Assembly (NCBI RefSeq): GCF_020532675.1
Contig: NZ_JAJAVE010000003.1
Span: 741,616 to 805,615, forward strand
DNA: 64,000 bases
Source: Methylobacillus gramineus
GTDB taxonomy: Bacteria; Pseudomonadota; Gammaproteobacteria; Burkholderiales; Methylophilaceae
Direction: 5' to 3'
Within the stretch, counting starts at the first letter, position 1. Each line of letters begins with the position of its first letter. Position numbers and translations under genes: made by a program. Shown here in pieces: positions 40,054-49,763 of this stretch. The notes below the pieces were generated by a model that was not told where the DNA came from, did not search any database, and saw nothing but the letters and a program-made list of their open reading frames with translations.

Positions 40054-40644
40054 ATGAACCAGATTTATCTTGCTTCCCGGTCACCACGACGTGCGGAGCT
40101 GCTGTTGCAGATCGGCCTAGAGGCCAGAATATTACCCTCTGATATAGACGAGTCTGTATATAATGATGAGGCAGCGTCAGACTATGTCCAGCGCCTGGCT
40201 GCGGAGAAAGCTGCGGCGGGAGCATCAACATTGCTGGAACTTGACTTGCCAGTCTTGGCAGCAGATACCACGGTGTGTGTAGATGGCAGGATTTTGGGTA
40301 AGCCCGAGCATGACGAAGATGCCTGTGCCATGCTGACACTTATGTCTGGGCGCTGGCATGAGGTGTATACAGCGATTGCCGTGTTGTCGCCATTGGGGCT
40401 TGCGCTGGCGCTTTCAACCACCAGGGTTCAGATGGCCAGCTTGTCTGAGCGTGTGATTGCCGACTATGTTGCCACAGGTGAGCCGCGCGACAAGGCGGGT
40501 GCTTATGGTATACAAGGTCTGGGGGGTACGCTGATCGAAAAAATCGAAGGTAGCTACTCAGGTGTCATGGGTTTGCCCTTGTTTGAGACAGCGACATTAC
40601 TGAGAAATGCCGGCATTGCCATACCGGCCATGCGGATTAAATAG
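40054..40644 (+). CDS. Maf-like nucleotide pyrophosphatase (YhdE-type)
   Basis: Hydrolyses dTTP, UTP and modified nucleotides, keeping them out of nucleic acids. The protein opens MNQIYLASRSPRRAELLLQIG, the Maf motif, and has DIDESVY, AADTTVCVDGRILGKP and YGIQGLGG. The specificity arginine and acids resemble YhdE (dTTPase/UTPase) more than YceF. The ATG at 40054 is chosen because GAAGGG sits eight bases upstream; a GTG at 40045 is the alternative. Followed by rng, as in E. coli. Confidence 0.92.
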   Translation: MNQIYLASRSPRRAELLLQIGLEARILPSDIDESVYNDEAASDYVQRLAAEKAAAGASTLLELDLPVLAADTTVCVDGRILGKPEHDEDACAMLTLMSGRWHEVYTAIAVLSPLGLALALSTTRVQMASLSERVIADYVATGEPRDKAGAYGIQGLGGTLIEKIEGSYSGVMGLPLFETATLLRNAGIAIPAMRIK

Positions 40645-40657
40645 TATTGATGGTGAG

Positions 40658-42109
40658 ATGAGCGAAGAAATTCTAATCAATGTAACACCGCAGGAAACAC
40701 GGGTTGCCATCATAGAGCAGGGGGTGTTGCAGGAGCTGCATGTAGAGCGTGCGACTTCCCTGGGTTTGGTGGGTAACATCTACCGAGGCAAGGTATGCCG
40801 TGTTTTGCCCGGCATGCAGTCTGCCTTTGTGGAAATAGGCTTGCAGCGGGCGGCATTCCTGCATGTAGCGGACATTTTGGAGTGCTGTAGTCCAGAGAAA
40901 GAAAAGCCGATACAGGAAGTATTGCACGAAGGCCAGCCGCTTATGGTGCAGGTCATCAAGGAGCCCATTGGAACCAAGGGCGCACGCCTGACTACGCAAA
41001 TCAGTATTGCCGGGCGTTTCCTGGTCTATCTTCCACAGCAACAACATATAGGCGTGTCACAGCGGATAGAGGATGAAGCAGAGCGCGAATTATTGCGTGA
41101 GCGCTTGATCCGCTTGTTGCCGGAAGATCGCAAAGGCGGCTATATCATACGTACCATGTCCGAAGCAGCAACAGATGAAGAGTTGCTTGCCGACATCGAT
41201 TACCTGCAAAAAGTATGGAGTAATATCCAGGCGGCCAGCCATGGCGCTGCTGATCGGTCGCTGGTGTTCCAGGATCTGGATCTGCCCATGCGTGTGTTGC
41301 GCGATGTCGTCAATGATCAAACGGACCGTATTCTGGTGGACTCGCGTGAAACCTACCAGAAGCTCCTCGATTTTGCTGGTCACTACGCGGTAGGTGCGGT
41401 CAAGCGGCTGGAGCACTATCAGGGCGAGCGCCCACTCTTTGATATGTATCACGTCGAGCATGAAATCAATAAGGCCATGTCGCGCAAGGTGGAGCTCAAG
41501 TCCGGTGGCTACCTGATTTTTGACCAGACCGAAGCATTGACTACTGTGGATGTGAATACCGGTGGTTTTGTTAGTGGTCGCAGCCTGTCGGATACCATAT
41601 TCAAAACCAATCTTGAAGCCTCACAATGCATAGCGCGCCAGCTTCGGGTACGTAATCTGGGCGGCATCATCATCATAGACTTCATCGACATGGATGAAGA
41701 AGAGCAGCGCACGGCGGTGCTGGCGGAATTGAAGAAGGCAGTATTGAAAGATCGGGCACGTACCGGTGTGAATGGATTTTCTGCATTAGGGCTGGTGGAA
41801 ATGACGCGTAAGCGTACCCGCGAAAGTCTGGCGCATATTCTTTGCGAGCCTTGCCCTTCCTGCAAGGGGCGCGGGGAAGTCAGAACGGCACAGACGATAT
41901 GTTATGAAATATTCCGCGAATTGCTGCGCAACGCGAGGCAGTTTACAGCGCGCGAGTTTCGCATTCTGGCAGCAAGCAAAGTGATTGAGATGCTGCTGGA
42001 TGAAGAATCACAGAGCCTGGCCAATCTGTCCGATTTTATTGGTAAGCCTATCTCACTGCAGGCGGAAACCCAGTATGCCCAGGAAACTTACGATATTGTG
42101 CTGATGTAG
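40658..42109 (+). CDS. rng: Ribonuclease G
   Basis: Endonuclease of the RNase E/G family, involved in 16S rRNA 5' maturation and mRNA decay. The 483-residue protein opens MSEEILINVTPQETRVAII, with an S1-like domain (YRGKVCRVLPGMQSAFVEIG), the catalytic domain with DVNTGGFVSGRSL and IIIDFIDMDEEEQR, and the zinc-link CEPCPSCKGRGE. The open frame extends into maf (40607), but the ATG at 40658 matches the E. coli start. It follows maf by 13 bases and ends with a clear terminator. Confidence 0.95.
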   Translation: MSEEILINVTPQETRVAIIEQGVLQELHVERATSLGLVGNIYRGKVCRVLPGMQSAFVEIGLQRAAFLHVADILECCSPEKEKPIQEVLHEGQPLMVQVIKEPIGTKGARLTTQISIAGRFLVYLPQQQHIGVSQRIEDEAERELLRERLIRLLPEDRKGGYIIRTMSEAATDEELLADIDYLQKVWSNIQAASHGAADRSLVFQDLDLPMRVLRDVVNDQTDRILVDSRETYQKLLDFAGHYAVGAVKRLEHYQGERPLFDMYHVEHEINKAMSRKVELKSGGYLIFDQTEALTTVDVNTGGFVSGRSLSDTIFKTNLEASQCIARQLRVRNLGGIIIIDFIDMDEEEQRTAVLAELKKAVLKDRARTGVNGFSALGLVEMTRKRTRESLAHILCEPCPSCKGRGEVRTAQTICYEIFRELLRNARQFTAREFRILAASKVIEMLLDEESQSLANLSDFIGKPISLQAETQYAQETYDIVLM

Positions 42110-42138
42110 TGATTGAGAAATGCGATTAGAAATAAAAA

Positions 42139-42161
42139 GCCGACTTGAGTGTCGGCTTTTT
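42139..42161 (+). terminator. Intrinsic terminator after rng
   Basis: GCCGAC-TTGAGT-GTCGGC stem flanked by five A and five T. The A tract makes it likely to act on the minus-strand yggT transcript too. Confidence 0.88.
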
Positions 42162-42185
42162 ATTTGGTGGGCAGGCGGGCTTGGC

Positions 42186-42761
42186 TTAAAACAGGCGCAG
42201 CAGTTGTTGTTCGGTGGGGGTAATCAATACGATCAATAGCAGTTCCGCCACGATAAATATCACTAAAGGTGTGAGATCAAAACCACTTGCCGTTGGAATG
42301 CGGTTACGCAATGGCTTGAGTAATGGGCGTGTCAGTGCTTCCAGTACAGGTGTGATAATCGTGTAAGGATTGATCCAGCTCAGGATCGCTTGCAAAAGCA
42401 CGGCATAAAGAAAAATGTAAATGCTCAACTTCAGCAGTCCGACCAAGGCTAGGCCAAGTAACGCAATCCAGATTGTATTATCTGCCACCAATAATGGGAA
42501 ATCCCGTATCCAGAGTGAGCCCAGCTGTAGCAGGAATTGGGCAATATAGGCGAGCAATAAAGTCGATGTGTCTACACCTCCTATGCCGGGTACAAAACGC
42601 CGGATAGGTTTGACCGCAAAGTTGGTGACAGCCACCACTGCCTGGGATACCGGGTTCTGAAAAGGCGCCCGCGTCAATTGCAGGTAAAAGCGCAGTAATA
42701 GCGCCAAAGTGAACAGTCCAAGCAGGGTGTGGAGCAAAAATTGCAGGGCATTATCAATCAT
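42186..42761 (-). CDS. YggT-family integral membrane protein
   Basis: Two copies of the YGGT membrane domain in 191 residues, each of the kind LLRFYLQLTRAPFQNPVSQAVV and [27 protein letters not shown]: two helices and an N/P-rich reentrant loop. Function is unknown; some family members have been tied to osmotic tolerance or cell-shape functions. It forms a common three-gene group with yggS and proC. Confidence 0.88.
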   Translation of the reverse strand: MIDNALQFLLHTLLGLFTLALLLRFYLQLTRAPFQNPVSQAVVAVTNFAVKPIRRFVPGIGGVDTSTLLLAYIAQFLLQLGSLWIRDFPLLVADNTIWIALLGLALVGLLKLSIYIFLYAVLLQAILSWINPYTIITPVLEALTRPLLKPLRNRIPTASGFDLTPLVIFIVAELLLIVLITPTEQQLLRLF

Positions 42762-42795
42762 ACTGTCTCCATTGATGGCGTGCTTGGTGCATGGC

Positions 42796-43605
42796 TTAAT
42801 CCTTTCCTATGAGTTCGCCCAGTTCGCGGGCGCGTGCTGCCGCTGCATGAGCGGCGTTGATGATCGCTTGCTTGACCCCAGCATTCTCCATGCTGCGCAA
42901 TGCCTGTTCTGTCGTACCGCCCTTGGAGGTGACCTGAGCACGCAAGGTGGCGGGGGTGGCATTGCTCTGGGCCGCCAGCTGGCTAGCACCGGCAAATGTT
43001 TGCAGGCTCAATGCCCTGGCTTGCTCCGCTGTTAGTCCTAATTCCAGGGCAGCCTGTTCCAGGGCTTCAATAAAATAAAACACATAAGCGGGGCCACTAC
43101 CCGAAATCGCCGTTACCGCGTCGATCTTGCTTTCTTCATCCACCCAAAGCGTGGCGCCTGCGGCAGAAAGCAGCAGGTTGGCTTGCTCGCGTTGTTCCAT
43201 ACTTACACCGGCTGCTGCATACATGCCGGAAATACCGGCTTGTATTTGTGCAGGGGTATTGGGCATGACGCGCACAATGGCATCGTAGCCGCCTAGCCAG
43301 CGACTAAGCGCCTGGCAGCCAATACCAGCGGCAATCGAGATAATGAGCTGTTGCTTGAGCAAGCTGGCAAGGAAAATAGAGAGATCACGAAGTTGCTGTG
43401 GCTTGACGGCCAGGATAATCACATCAGAATGGCTGACGCTAGGCAGGTGTTCTGATGTCTGCACCTGGAATTCCTGTGCTAGCTGCGCGCGTTTTTCTGC
43501 ATCGAGTTCGATGACATTGATGTCCGCTGTGTTGAAGCCTTTCTGCTTGAGGCCGCCGATAATGGCGCGGGCCATATTGCCACCGCCGATAAAACTGATT
43601 TTCAT
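42796..43605 (-). CDS. proC: Pyrroline-5-carboxylate reductase
   Basis: Last step of proline synthesis, NADPH-dependent. The 269-residue protein opens MKISFIGGGNMARAIIGGL (Rossmann loop) and has VMPNTPAQIQAGISGMYA, AITAISGSGPAYVFYFIEAL and TSKGGTTEQALRSMENAG, the proC signatures. The frame reads upstream to 43650, but homology starts at the methionine at 43605. It lies 13 bases after yggS. Confidence 0.96.
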   Translation of the reverse strand: MKISFIGGGNMARAIIGGLKQKGFNTADINVIELDAEKRAQLAQEFQVQTSEHLPSVSHSDVIILAVKPQQLRDLSIFLASLLKQQLIISIAAGIGCQALSRWLGGYDAIVRVMPNTPAQIQAGISGMYAAAGVSMEQREQANLLLSAAGATLWVDEESKIDAVTAISGSGPAYVFYFIEALEQAALELGLTAEQARALSLQTFAGASQLAAQSNATPATLRAQVTSKGGTTEQALRSMENAGVKQAIINAAHAAAARARELGELIGKD

Positions 43606-43618
43606 GTTGCTTGCTCTG

Positions 43619-44317
43619 TTATGCTGGGTTGTGTGAATGACGGGGCCCAAAAATAGCTGAACCTACTCTAACTATTGTCGCACCCTCTGCGATAGCTGCG
43701 GGAAAATCTTCCGACATGCCGATAGATAGAGTATCCAGTGCTATTCCCTGCTGGATAAGATGGTCATATATCAAGCGTACTTGATGAAACTGCGCCTGCT
43801 GTTCTGCGTGATCTGGCGTGGGAGCGGGTATTGCCATTAATCCGCGCAACTGTAGCTTTGGCATGCCATTGATAGAAGTCGCCAGTTTAAGTGCCTCCTC
43901 TGCATTCACTCCACTCTTACTGTCTTCTTTGCTCACGTTGACTTGTATGCATACCTGCAATGGGGGCAGGGTATCGCTACGGGCCGCATTGAGGCGCTCA
44001 GCAATTTTGAGGCGATCGACCCCATGTACCCAGGAAAAGTGATTGGCAATCTGTTGTGTCTTATTGCTCTGCAGGGGGCCGATAAAGTGCCATTCGATGG
44101 CCAAGTCCTGCAGCTCCAGTTGTTTGGCTAGGGCTTCCTGTAGGTAGTTCTCGCCAAACTGATGTTGCCCTGCATGCCATACTTGCCGGATAGCCGATGC
44201 AGGATGGGCTTTGCTCACCGCCAGTAGGGTGACTTGTTCCGGGTTGCGCCCTGCATCCTGCGCCGCAGCTTGTATGCTGGCTTTGATTGCTTGCCAGCGC
44301 TGGGTAATTGTGTCCAT
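43619..44317 (-). CDS. Pyridoxal phosphate homeostasis protein (YggS/PLPBP)
   Basis: Single-domain PLP-binding protein homologous to the N-terminal domain of alanine racemase, with a role in PLP balance. The PLP lysine is in LLAVSKAHPASAIRQV, and the fold is confirmed by HFIGPLQSNKTQQIA, IQVNVSKEDSKSG and LSIGMSEDFPAAIAEGATIVRVGSAIFG. The ATG at 44317 gives 232 residues, the usual length; one at 44335 is possible. Divergent from pilT, as in Pseudomonas and many other proteobacteria. Confidence 0.93.
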   Translation of the reverse strand: MDTITQRWQAIKASIQAAAQDAGRNPEQVTLLAVSKAHPASAIRQVWHAGQHQFGENYLQEALAKQLELQDLAIEWHFIGPLQSNKTQQIANHFSWVHGVDRLKIAERLNAARSDTLPPLQVCIQVNVSKEDSKSGVNAEEALKLATSINGMPKLQLRGLMAIPAPTPDHAEQQAQFHQVRLIYDHLIQQGIALDTLSIGMSEDFPAAIAEGATIVRVGSAIFGPRHSHNPA

Positions 44318-44337
44318 AATCCGCTCATCTTCCATGA

Positions 44338-44360
44338 TTGCAACGATCGCATGGTTGCAA
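44338..44360. repeat. Inverted repeat between yggS and pilT
   Basis: TTGCAAC (44338-44344) and GTTGCAA (44354-44360) form a perfect 7-bp inverted repeat with a nine-base spacer in the yggS-pilT divergent region. It could be an operator or just a chance palindrome. Confidence 0.5.
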
Positions 44361-44410
44361 GAAATACTGAACCCGCAGCGTTTACGGCAAAATTATAACA
44401 GGAGCCACTC

Positions 44411-45454
44411 TTGGATATTTCGGATTTACTCGCGTTTTCAGTGAAAAACAAAGCGTCTGATTTACACCTTTCCGCGGGTATGCCACCCTTGATCCGGGTG
44501 CATGGAGATGTGCGTAAAATCAATGTGCCTGCGTTGGATCACAGCCAGGTGCATGACATGGTGTATGACATCATGAATGATGGTCAGCGCAAGGTATATG
44601 AAGAGACACTGGAGTGTGACTTCTCATTCGAAATTCCCAATTTGGCACGTTTCCGGGTCAATGCCTTTAACCAGAACCGCGGGGCGGGTGCTGTATTCCG
44701 TACCATTCCGTCCAAGGTGCTTACGATGGAACAATTGGGCTGTCCGCCCATTTTCAAGGAAATTGCGCAGAATCCGCGCGGCATTGTGCTTGTGACCGGG
44801 CCGACCGGCTCCGGTAAGTCGACTACGCTGGCTGCCATGGTAGATTACATCAATGAAAACGAGTTTGGCCATATCCTGACAGTAGAAGACCCGATCGAGT
44901 TTGTACATAGCTCCAAGAAGTGCCTGATCAACCAGCGTGAAGTGGGCCCGCATACCCTGTCTTTCTCCAACGCGCTGCGTTCAGCCTTGCGGGAAGATCC
45001 TGACGTGATCCTTGTGGGTGAAATGCGAGATCTGGAAACCATACGCCTGGCACTGAGTGCTGCAGAAACTGGTCACCTGGTGTTTGGCACGTTACATACA
45101 AGTTCAGCAGCCAAGACCATAGACCGTATCGTCGATGTATTCCCGGCGGCGGAAAAAGAGATGGTACGTTCCATGCTGTCAGAGTCCCTGCGTGCTGTGA
45201 TTTCCCAAACCTTGTGCAAGACCAAGGATGAGCAGGGGCGCGTGGCAGCCCATGAGATCATGATAGGCACCCCGGCGATTCGTAACCTGATCCGCGAAAA
45301 TAAGATCGCTCAAATGTATTCTGCTATCCAGACCGGGCAAAATGTCGGCATGCAGACCTTGGACCAGAATTTACAGGATTTGCTGCGGCGTAATGTCATT
45401 TCGCTGGGTGAAGCGCGTGCCAAAGCTGCAAATAAAGATGCTTTTGTCGGCTAA
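44411..45454 (+). CDS. pilT: Type IV pilus retraction ATPase PilT
   Basis: Hexameric motor for pilus retraction. The 347-residue protein has Walker A GPTGSGKSTTLAAMVDYIN (near residue 130), the Asp box DPIEFVHS, a Walker B region DVILVGEMRDLET, the His box FGTLHTSSAAKTIDR and the C-terminal AIRNLIRENK motif needed for twitching. The start is TTG at 44411, supported by AGGAG seven bases upstream and by matching the Pseudomonas N-terminus (MDIxxLLAFS). Cotranscribed with pilU. Confidence 0.96.
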   Translation: MDISDLLAFSVKNKASDLHLSAGMPPLIRVHGDVRKINVPALDHSQVHDMVYDIMNDGQRKVYEETLECDFSFEIPNLARFRVNAFNQNRGAGAVFRTIPSKVLTMEQLGCPPIFKEIAQNPRGIVLVTGPTGSGKSTTLAAMVDYINENEFGHILTVEDPIEFVHSSKKCLINQREVGPHTLSFSNALRSALREDPDVILVGEMRDLETIRLALSAAETGHLVFGTLHTSSAAKTIDRIVDVFPAAEKEMVRSMLSESLRAVISQTLCKTKDEQGRVAAHEIMIGTPAIRNLIRENKIAQMYSAIQTGQNVGMQTLDQNLQDLLRRNVISLGEARAKAANKDAFVG

Positions 45455-45485
45455 GTTGTATTGTTGGGGTTGAGAAGGAATTAGG

Positions 45486-46622
45486 ATGGATCAGGGCCAG
45501 GCAGAAAAATTTGTATTCGATCTTTTGAGATTGATGCTGACCAAAAAAGCGTCAGATCTTTTTATTACTGCTGGTTTCCCGCCTGCGATGAAAATCGACG
45601 GCAAGATGACACCCGTCACTACACAGGCGTTAACACCACAGCAAGCACGGGAAATCGCGCGCTCCATCATGAATGACAAACAGGCATCGGAGTTTGATGC
45701 CAGCCATGAATGTAACTTTGCTATTGGCATGTCGGGTGTGGCGCGCTTTCGGGTCAATGCGTTCATCCAGCGAGGTAGCACGGGGCTGGTATTCCGTACT
45801 ATCACGACCAAAATCCCCAGATTCGAGGATCTGGGTCTGCCTGAAGTCCTGAAAGACATTGCGCAGAGTAAGCGCGGGCTGGTGATTTTTGTCGGGGGGA
45901 CGGGTTCCGGTAAATCTACATCGCTGGCGGCGATGGTGGGGTATCGCAACGAAAATAGTTTTGGTCACATCATCACAATTGAAGACCCCATAGAGTTTGT
46001 CCATGAGCACAAAAACTGCATCATCACCCAGCGTGAAGTGGGCGTGGATACAGATAATTGGCAAACGGCGCTCAAGAATACCTTGCGCCAGGCACCGGAT
46101 GTGATCCTGATCGGTGAAATCCGTGACCGCGAAACCATGGATTATGCGATTGCCTTTGCCGAGACTGGTCATTTGTGCATGGCGACTTTGCATGCCAATA
46201 GTACCAACCAGGCCCTGGACCGGATTATCAACTTCTTCCCCGAGGAACGTAGACATCAGTTATTGATGGATTTGTCCCTTAATGTGCAAGCTTTTGTTTC
46301 ACAGCGCCTGATTGGAAAAAAAGGGGAAAAGGGCCGTGTTGCTGCCATGGAAATCATGATCAACTCACCGTTGATTTCCGATCTGATTTTCCGCGGGGAA
46401 GTACATGAAATAAAAGAAATTATCGCCAAGTCACGTGAGCTGGGTATGCAGACTTTTGACCAGTCTCTATTTGATCTGCACGAAGCTGACAAGATTACCT
46501 ATGAAGACGCCTTGCGCAATGCCGACTCGGTCAATGACTTACGCCTACGCGTCAAGCTGGAAGGCAAGAATGCCAAGGATAAAGATCTGTCTGCCGGCCT
46601 GGATCATCTGGGTATCGTTTGA
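45486..46622 (+). CDS. pilU: PilT-like ATPase PilU
   Basis: Accessory retraction ATPase that supports PilT. The 378-residue protein has Walker A GGTGSGKSTSLAAMVGY, IILIGEIRDRETMDYAI-type Walker B, and MATLHANSTNQALDRI. Lacks the AIRNLIRENK box of PilT and is longer, with a charged C-terminal tail, as in other PilU proteins. Starts 31 bases after pilT. Confidence 0.95.
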   Translation: MDQGQAEKFVFDLLRLMLTKKASDLFITAGFPPAMKIDGKMTPVTTQALTPQQAREIARSIMNDKQASEFDASHECNFAIGMSGVARFRVNAFIQRGSTGLVFRTITTKIPRFEDLGLPEVLKDIAQSKRGLVIFVGGTGSGKSTSLAAMVGYRNENSFGHIITIEDPIEFVHEHKNCIITQREVGVDTDNWQTALKNTLRQAPDVILIGEIRDRETMDYAIAFAETGHLCMATLHANSTNQALDRIINFFPEERRHQLLMDLSLNVQAFVSQRLIGKKGEKGRVAAMEIMINSPLISDLIFRGEVHEIKEIIAKSRELGMQTFDQSLFDLHEADKITYEDALRNADSVNDLRLRVKLEGKNAKDKDLSAGLDHLGIV

Positions 46623-46694
46623 TTAATTACTTTTTGCACTGCCCACTATGCTAGTGGCAGATGTTTAATACTGATAATTCACTGAAAGAAGAAC

Positions 46695-47447
46695 ATGTTT
46701 GAATGGTTTGCAAGCCCTGAAGCCTGGATTGCCCTGGCGACACTGACCGCATTGGAAATTGTGCTGGGGATAGACAACATCATTTTTATTTCCATCCTGG
46801 TGGGTCGCTTGCCAGAAAAGCAACGGGCTCTTGCAAGACGTTTAGGCCTCAGCCTGGCCATGATTGCACGTCTGGCCTTGCTGTTTTCCATCTCCTGGGT
46901 AATGGGCCTGACCCAGCCATGGTTCGATCTGGGAGGTGTCGAAATATCAGGCCGCGACCTGATACTGATCGGCGGTGGATTGTTCTTGCTGGCCAAGGCC
47001 ACGCATGAGATTCATAACAGTCTGGAGGGTGAGGCTGGGCAGGAGGAGTCTGGCGCTGTGACCAGCATGGGCATGGTCTTGGTGCAGATTGCCGTGCTGG
47101 ATATCGTGTTCTCCCTGGATTCCGTGATTACAGCTGTGGGGTTGGCTGATCATGTGTCCATCATGGCGATTGCGATTATTCTGGCGGTGGGCGTCATGCT
47201 GTTTGCAGCCAAGTCCATAGGCGAGTTTGTCGACGCGCATCCCACGATCAAGATACTTGCATTGTCTTTCCTCATACTCGTCGGTATGACACTGATGATA
47301 GAAGGCTTTGACGTGCATGTGCCCAAGGGCTATATCTACTTTGCCATGGCATTCTCCGTAGTGGTGGAAATGCTCAATATCCATATGCGCAAGCGTGCCA
47401 AAGCAAGAAATCCACTCAAGTTGCGCAAGAAGACGGTAGACCAGTAA
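46695..47447 (+). CDS. TerC-family membrane protein
   Basis: Seven-helix inner-membrane protein of 250 residues. It opens with LTALEIVLGIDNIIFISILVGRLP, and LDIVFSLDSVITAVGLADH carries the second conserved acidic motif of the TerC/Alx/MgtD family; acidic residues in the two helices are thought to bind metal, and several relatives export manganese. YgdQ and YoaE are the closest well-known names by length. Possible manganese-responsive riboswitch (yybP-ykoY) was not seen in the 70 bases upstream. It ends with a strong terminator. Confidence 0.88.
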   Translation: MFEWFASPEAWIALATLTALEIVLGIDNIIFISILVGRLPEKQRALARRLGLSLAMIARLALLFSISWVMGLTQPWFDLGGVEISGRDLILIGGGLFLLAKATHEIHNSLEGEAGQEESGAVTSMGMVLVQIAVLDIVFSLDSVITAVGLADHVSIMAIAIILAVGVMLFAAKSIGEFVDAHPTIKILALSFLILVGMTLMIEGFDVHVPKGYIYFAMAFSVVVEMLNIHMRKRAKARNPLKLRKKTVDQ

Positions 47448-47474
47448 CACGACAAACCTGCCGCCATGTAGAAA

Positions 47475-47506
47475 AGCCTGTTCAGTGTAATGAACAGGCT
47501 TTTTTA
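47475..47506. terminator. Bidirectional intrinsic terminator, terC / pyrX
   Basis: Perfect 10-bp stem AGCCTGTTCA / TGAACAGGCT with a six-base loop, flanked by A and six T, between two convergent genes. Confidence 0.92.
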
Positions 47507-47538
47507 TTATTTGCCGTCAGGACAGGGCGATTGTGAAA

Positions 47539-48813
47539 TCAAGCTTCGTGGACGATATGGCCATTGACCAGGGTGTAGCGCACCTTGCCTGCCAGTTCCA
47601 GGCCATTAAATGGGCTGTTTTTGCCTTGGCTGAATAATGCCTGGGGTTCAACCTTCCAGTAGTGTTCAGGATCAAAAATACAGAGATCAGCCCTGGCGTC
47701 CAGGCCCAGGTGACCAGCATCGACACCCAGGATACTGGCTGGTGCCTGAGTCACACGGGCTAATGCCTGGGTTAATGGCACATGCTGCTCAGAGGCCCAT
47801 TTCAGGGTTAATGAGAGTAAAAGCTCGAGACCAGTGGCACCAGGTTCTGTTTCGCCAAAAGGCATGAGCTTGGCATCATCATCGACCGGGGTATGGTCCG
47901 AGCACACGGTATCGATGGTGCCGTCAGCCAGTCCTTGCCTGAGGGCGTCGCGGTCACGCTGGCTACGCAGTGGTGGTTTCAGATGGCAGTTGGAGTCGAA
48001 AAATCCAATGTCATGTTCTGTCAGATGCAGGTGGTTGGCGCTGACATCAGCGCTGATATTCTGGCCACGCTGCTTGGCTTCGCGAATCATGGTGACTCCC
48101 TCAGCCGTTGAAAGTCGACACAGGTGCAACTTGGCACCTGTTTCTCTGGCGATGTGCAACATGGTGCCCAGAGCCAGTGTCTCCGCTGCCACCGGAATAC
48201 CTTTAAGTCCCAGGCGCGCAGAAACTTCGCCATCGTGGGCGATGCCATTTTTGGCCAAATATGGTTCTTCCGGACGCAGCCACACGGTAAAGCCAAAGGT
48301 GGCTGCATATTGCATGGCACGCCAGAGCACTTGGGTATCGATAATGGCTTTGTCTGCCTGGGCAAAGCCCACGCAGCCAGCCTCTGTGAGCTCACTCATC
48401 TCGGTCAGTTGCTGGCCTGCCAACTGGCGGGTGAGCGCGCCAAGTGGATACACATTGCTCAGGTGCAGTTGCTTGGCTCTGTGCTTGAGCATTTCCACCA
48501 GGCCTGGTTCGTCCAGCACCGGATCAGTATCTGGGGGGCAGGCGAGGCTTGTAATGCCGCCCGCGACTGCTGCGCGCATTTCACTTTCCAGAGTGGCCTT
48601 GTATTCGTTACCAGGTTCGCGCAACCGTGCAGAGACATCGACCAGACCTGGGCATACGATCAAGCCAGTGGCATCGATGACCTGGTTGGCGACAAAATTG
48701 GCTGGCGCTTGCCCAATCGACGCAACTTTGCCGGCAGCGATAAAAATGTCCAGGTTCGCGTCTATCTGATGTTTGGGGTCTATCAGTCGACCATTCTTGA
48801 TATGAATTTTCAT
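47539..48813 (-). CDS. pyrX: Noncatalytic dihydroorotase-like subunit of aspartate transcarbamoylase (PyrX/PyrC')
   Basis: A 424-residue class I dihydroorotase homologue in which the metal-binding HxH of the family (DxHxHLREPG) is replaced by VSAR (residues 60-63, in [15 protein letters not shown]), and the later SDHTPVDDD replaces the typical DHAPH. Catalysis is therefore unlikely. In Pseudomonas the same kind of inactive homologue (PyrC', PyrX) is needed to hold the PyrB aspartate transcarbamoylase together. Its ATGA overlap with pyrB and presence directly downstream fit that role exactly. An active pyrC must lie elsewhere. Confidence 0.9.
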   Translation of the reverse strand: MKIHIKNGRLIDPKHQIDANLDIFIAAGKVASIGQAPANFVANQVIDATGLIVCPGLVDVSARLREPGNEYKATLESEMRAAVAGGITSLACPPDTDPVLDEPGLVEMLKHRAKQLHLSNVYPLGALTRQLAGQQLTEMSELTEAGCVGFAQADKAIIDTQVLWRAMQYAATFGFTVWLRPEEPYLAKNGIAHDGEVSARLGLKGIPVAAETLALGTMLHIARETGAKLHLCRLSTAEGVTMIREAKQRGQNISADVSANHLHLTEHDIGFFDSNCHLKPPLRSQRDRDALRQGLADGTIDTVCSDHTPVDDDAKLMPFGETEPGATGLELLLSLTLKWASEQHVPLTQALARVTQAPASILGVDAGHLGLDARADLCIFDPEHYWKVEPQALFSQGKNSPFNGLELAGKVRYTLVNGHIVHEA

Positions 48814-49763
48814 TCGGAATTCCCTGCCAGTATGCTCATGACCGCCATACGCACCGCGATGCCGTAAGTGACCTGTGGCAGGATGACGGACTGTTTGCCA
48901 TCAGCCACTGCTGAATCGATTTCTACCCCGCGATTCATCGGTCCTGGATGCAGCACGATTGCGTCTGGCTTGGCCAGGGCGAGTTTTTCCGGTGTCAGTC
49001 CGTAACATTTGTAGTATTCCTGCGCACTGGGCAACAAGGCACCACTCATGCGTTCATTCTGTAGTCTTAGCATCATGATCACATCGACATCTTTCAGGCC
49101 TGTATTCATATCGTGATAGACCTGTACCCCGAGTTTTTCCACATCCTGTGGTAACAGTGTCTTGGGCGCAATCACGCGCACTTCGGGCACGCCCAGCGTG
49201 GTCAGTGCATGAATTTCTGAACGGGCGACACGGGAGTGCAATACATCTCCGACCAGTGCAACCCGCAGATTATGCATCTCTGGCTTGTAGCGGCGGATGG
49301 TGAATACATCCAGCAATCCTTGCGTCGGGTGGGCATGACGCCCATCACCGGCATTGATGACGTGAATATGCGGTGCGACATGCTTTGCAATAAAGTGCGC
49401 GGCACCTGACTCTGCATGACGAACCACAAACATGTCGGCATGCATGGCGGTGAGGTTATCTACCGTATCCAGTATGGTTTCCCCCTTGGATTGCGAGGAT
49501 GTATTGACATTCAGGTTGATAACGTCCGCCGACAGGCGTTTTGCAGCTATTTCAAAGGTTGTGCGGGTACGGGTGCTGTTTTCGAAGAATATATTGCAGA
49601 CGGTCTTGCCGCGCAGCAGAGGTACCTTTTTGACCTCTCGTTCCGCAACACCAACAAAAGACTCTGCGGTATCCAGTATCTGGTTCAATATGGCGCGCGG
49701 CAATCCCTCTATGGTTAGGAGATGTTTGAGTTTGCCGTCTTTCGTCAGTTGGGGGTTATACAT
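48810..49763 (-). CDS. pyrB: Aspartate carbamoyltransferase catalytic subunit
   Basis: Condenses carbamoyl phosphate and aspartate, the first committed step of pyrimidine synthesis. The 317-residue protein has the carbamoyl-phosphate motif [19 protein letters not shown], then [24 protein letters not shown] and [14 protein letters not shown], all with conserved ligands. No pyrI regulatory subunit is present; class A-type assembly with the PyrX subunit is expected. Its start overlaps the pyrR stop by one base. Confidence 0.97.
   Translation of the reverse strand: MYNPQLTKDGKLKHLLTIEGLPRAILNQILDTAESFVGVAEREVKKVPLLRGKTVCNIFFENSTRTRTTFEIAAKRLSADVINLNVNTSSQSKGETILDTVDNLTAMHADMFVVRHAESGAAHFIAKHVAPHIHVINAGDGRHAHPTQGLLDVFTIRRYKPEMHNLRVALVGDVLHSRVARSEIHALTTLGVPEVRVIAPKTLLPQDVEKLGVQVYHDMNTGLKDVDVIMMLRLQNERMSGALLPSAQEYYKCYGLTPEKLALAKPDAIVLHPGPMNRGVEIDSAVADGKQSVILPQVTYGIAVRMAVMSILAGNSE

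Noticed and set aside
46623..46694. Manganese (yybP-ykoY) riboswitch ahead of terC
   Set aside because: The 72-base gap is too short and shows none of the conserved loops.
47834..48769. 311-codon plus-strand frame opposite pyrX
   Set aside because: Long antisense frame produced by codon bias; rich in Ser, Ala and Arg with no domain.
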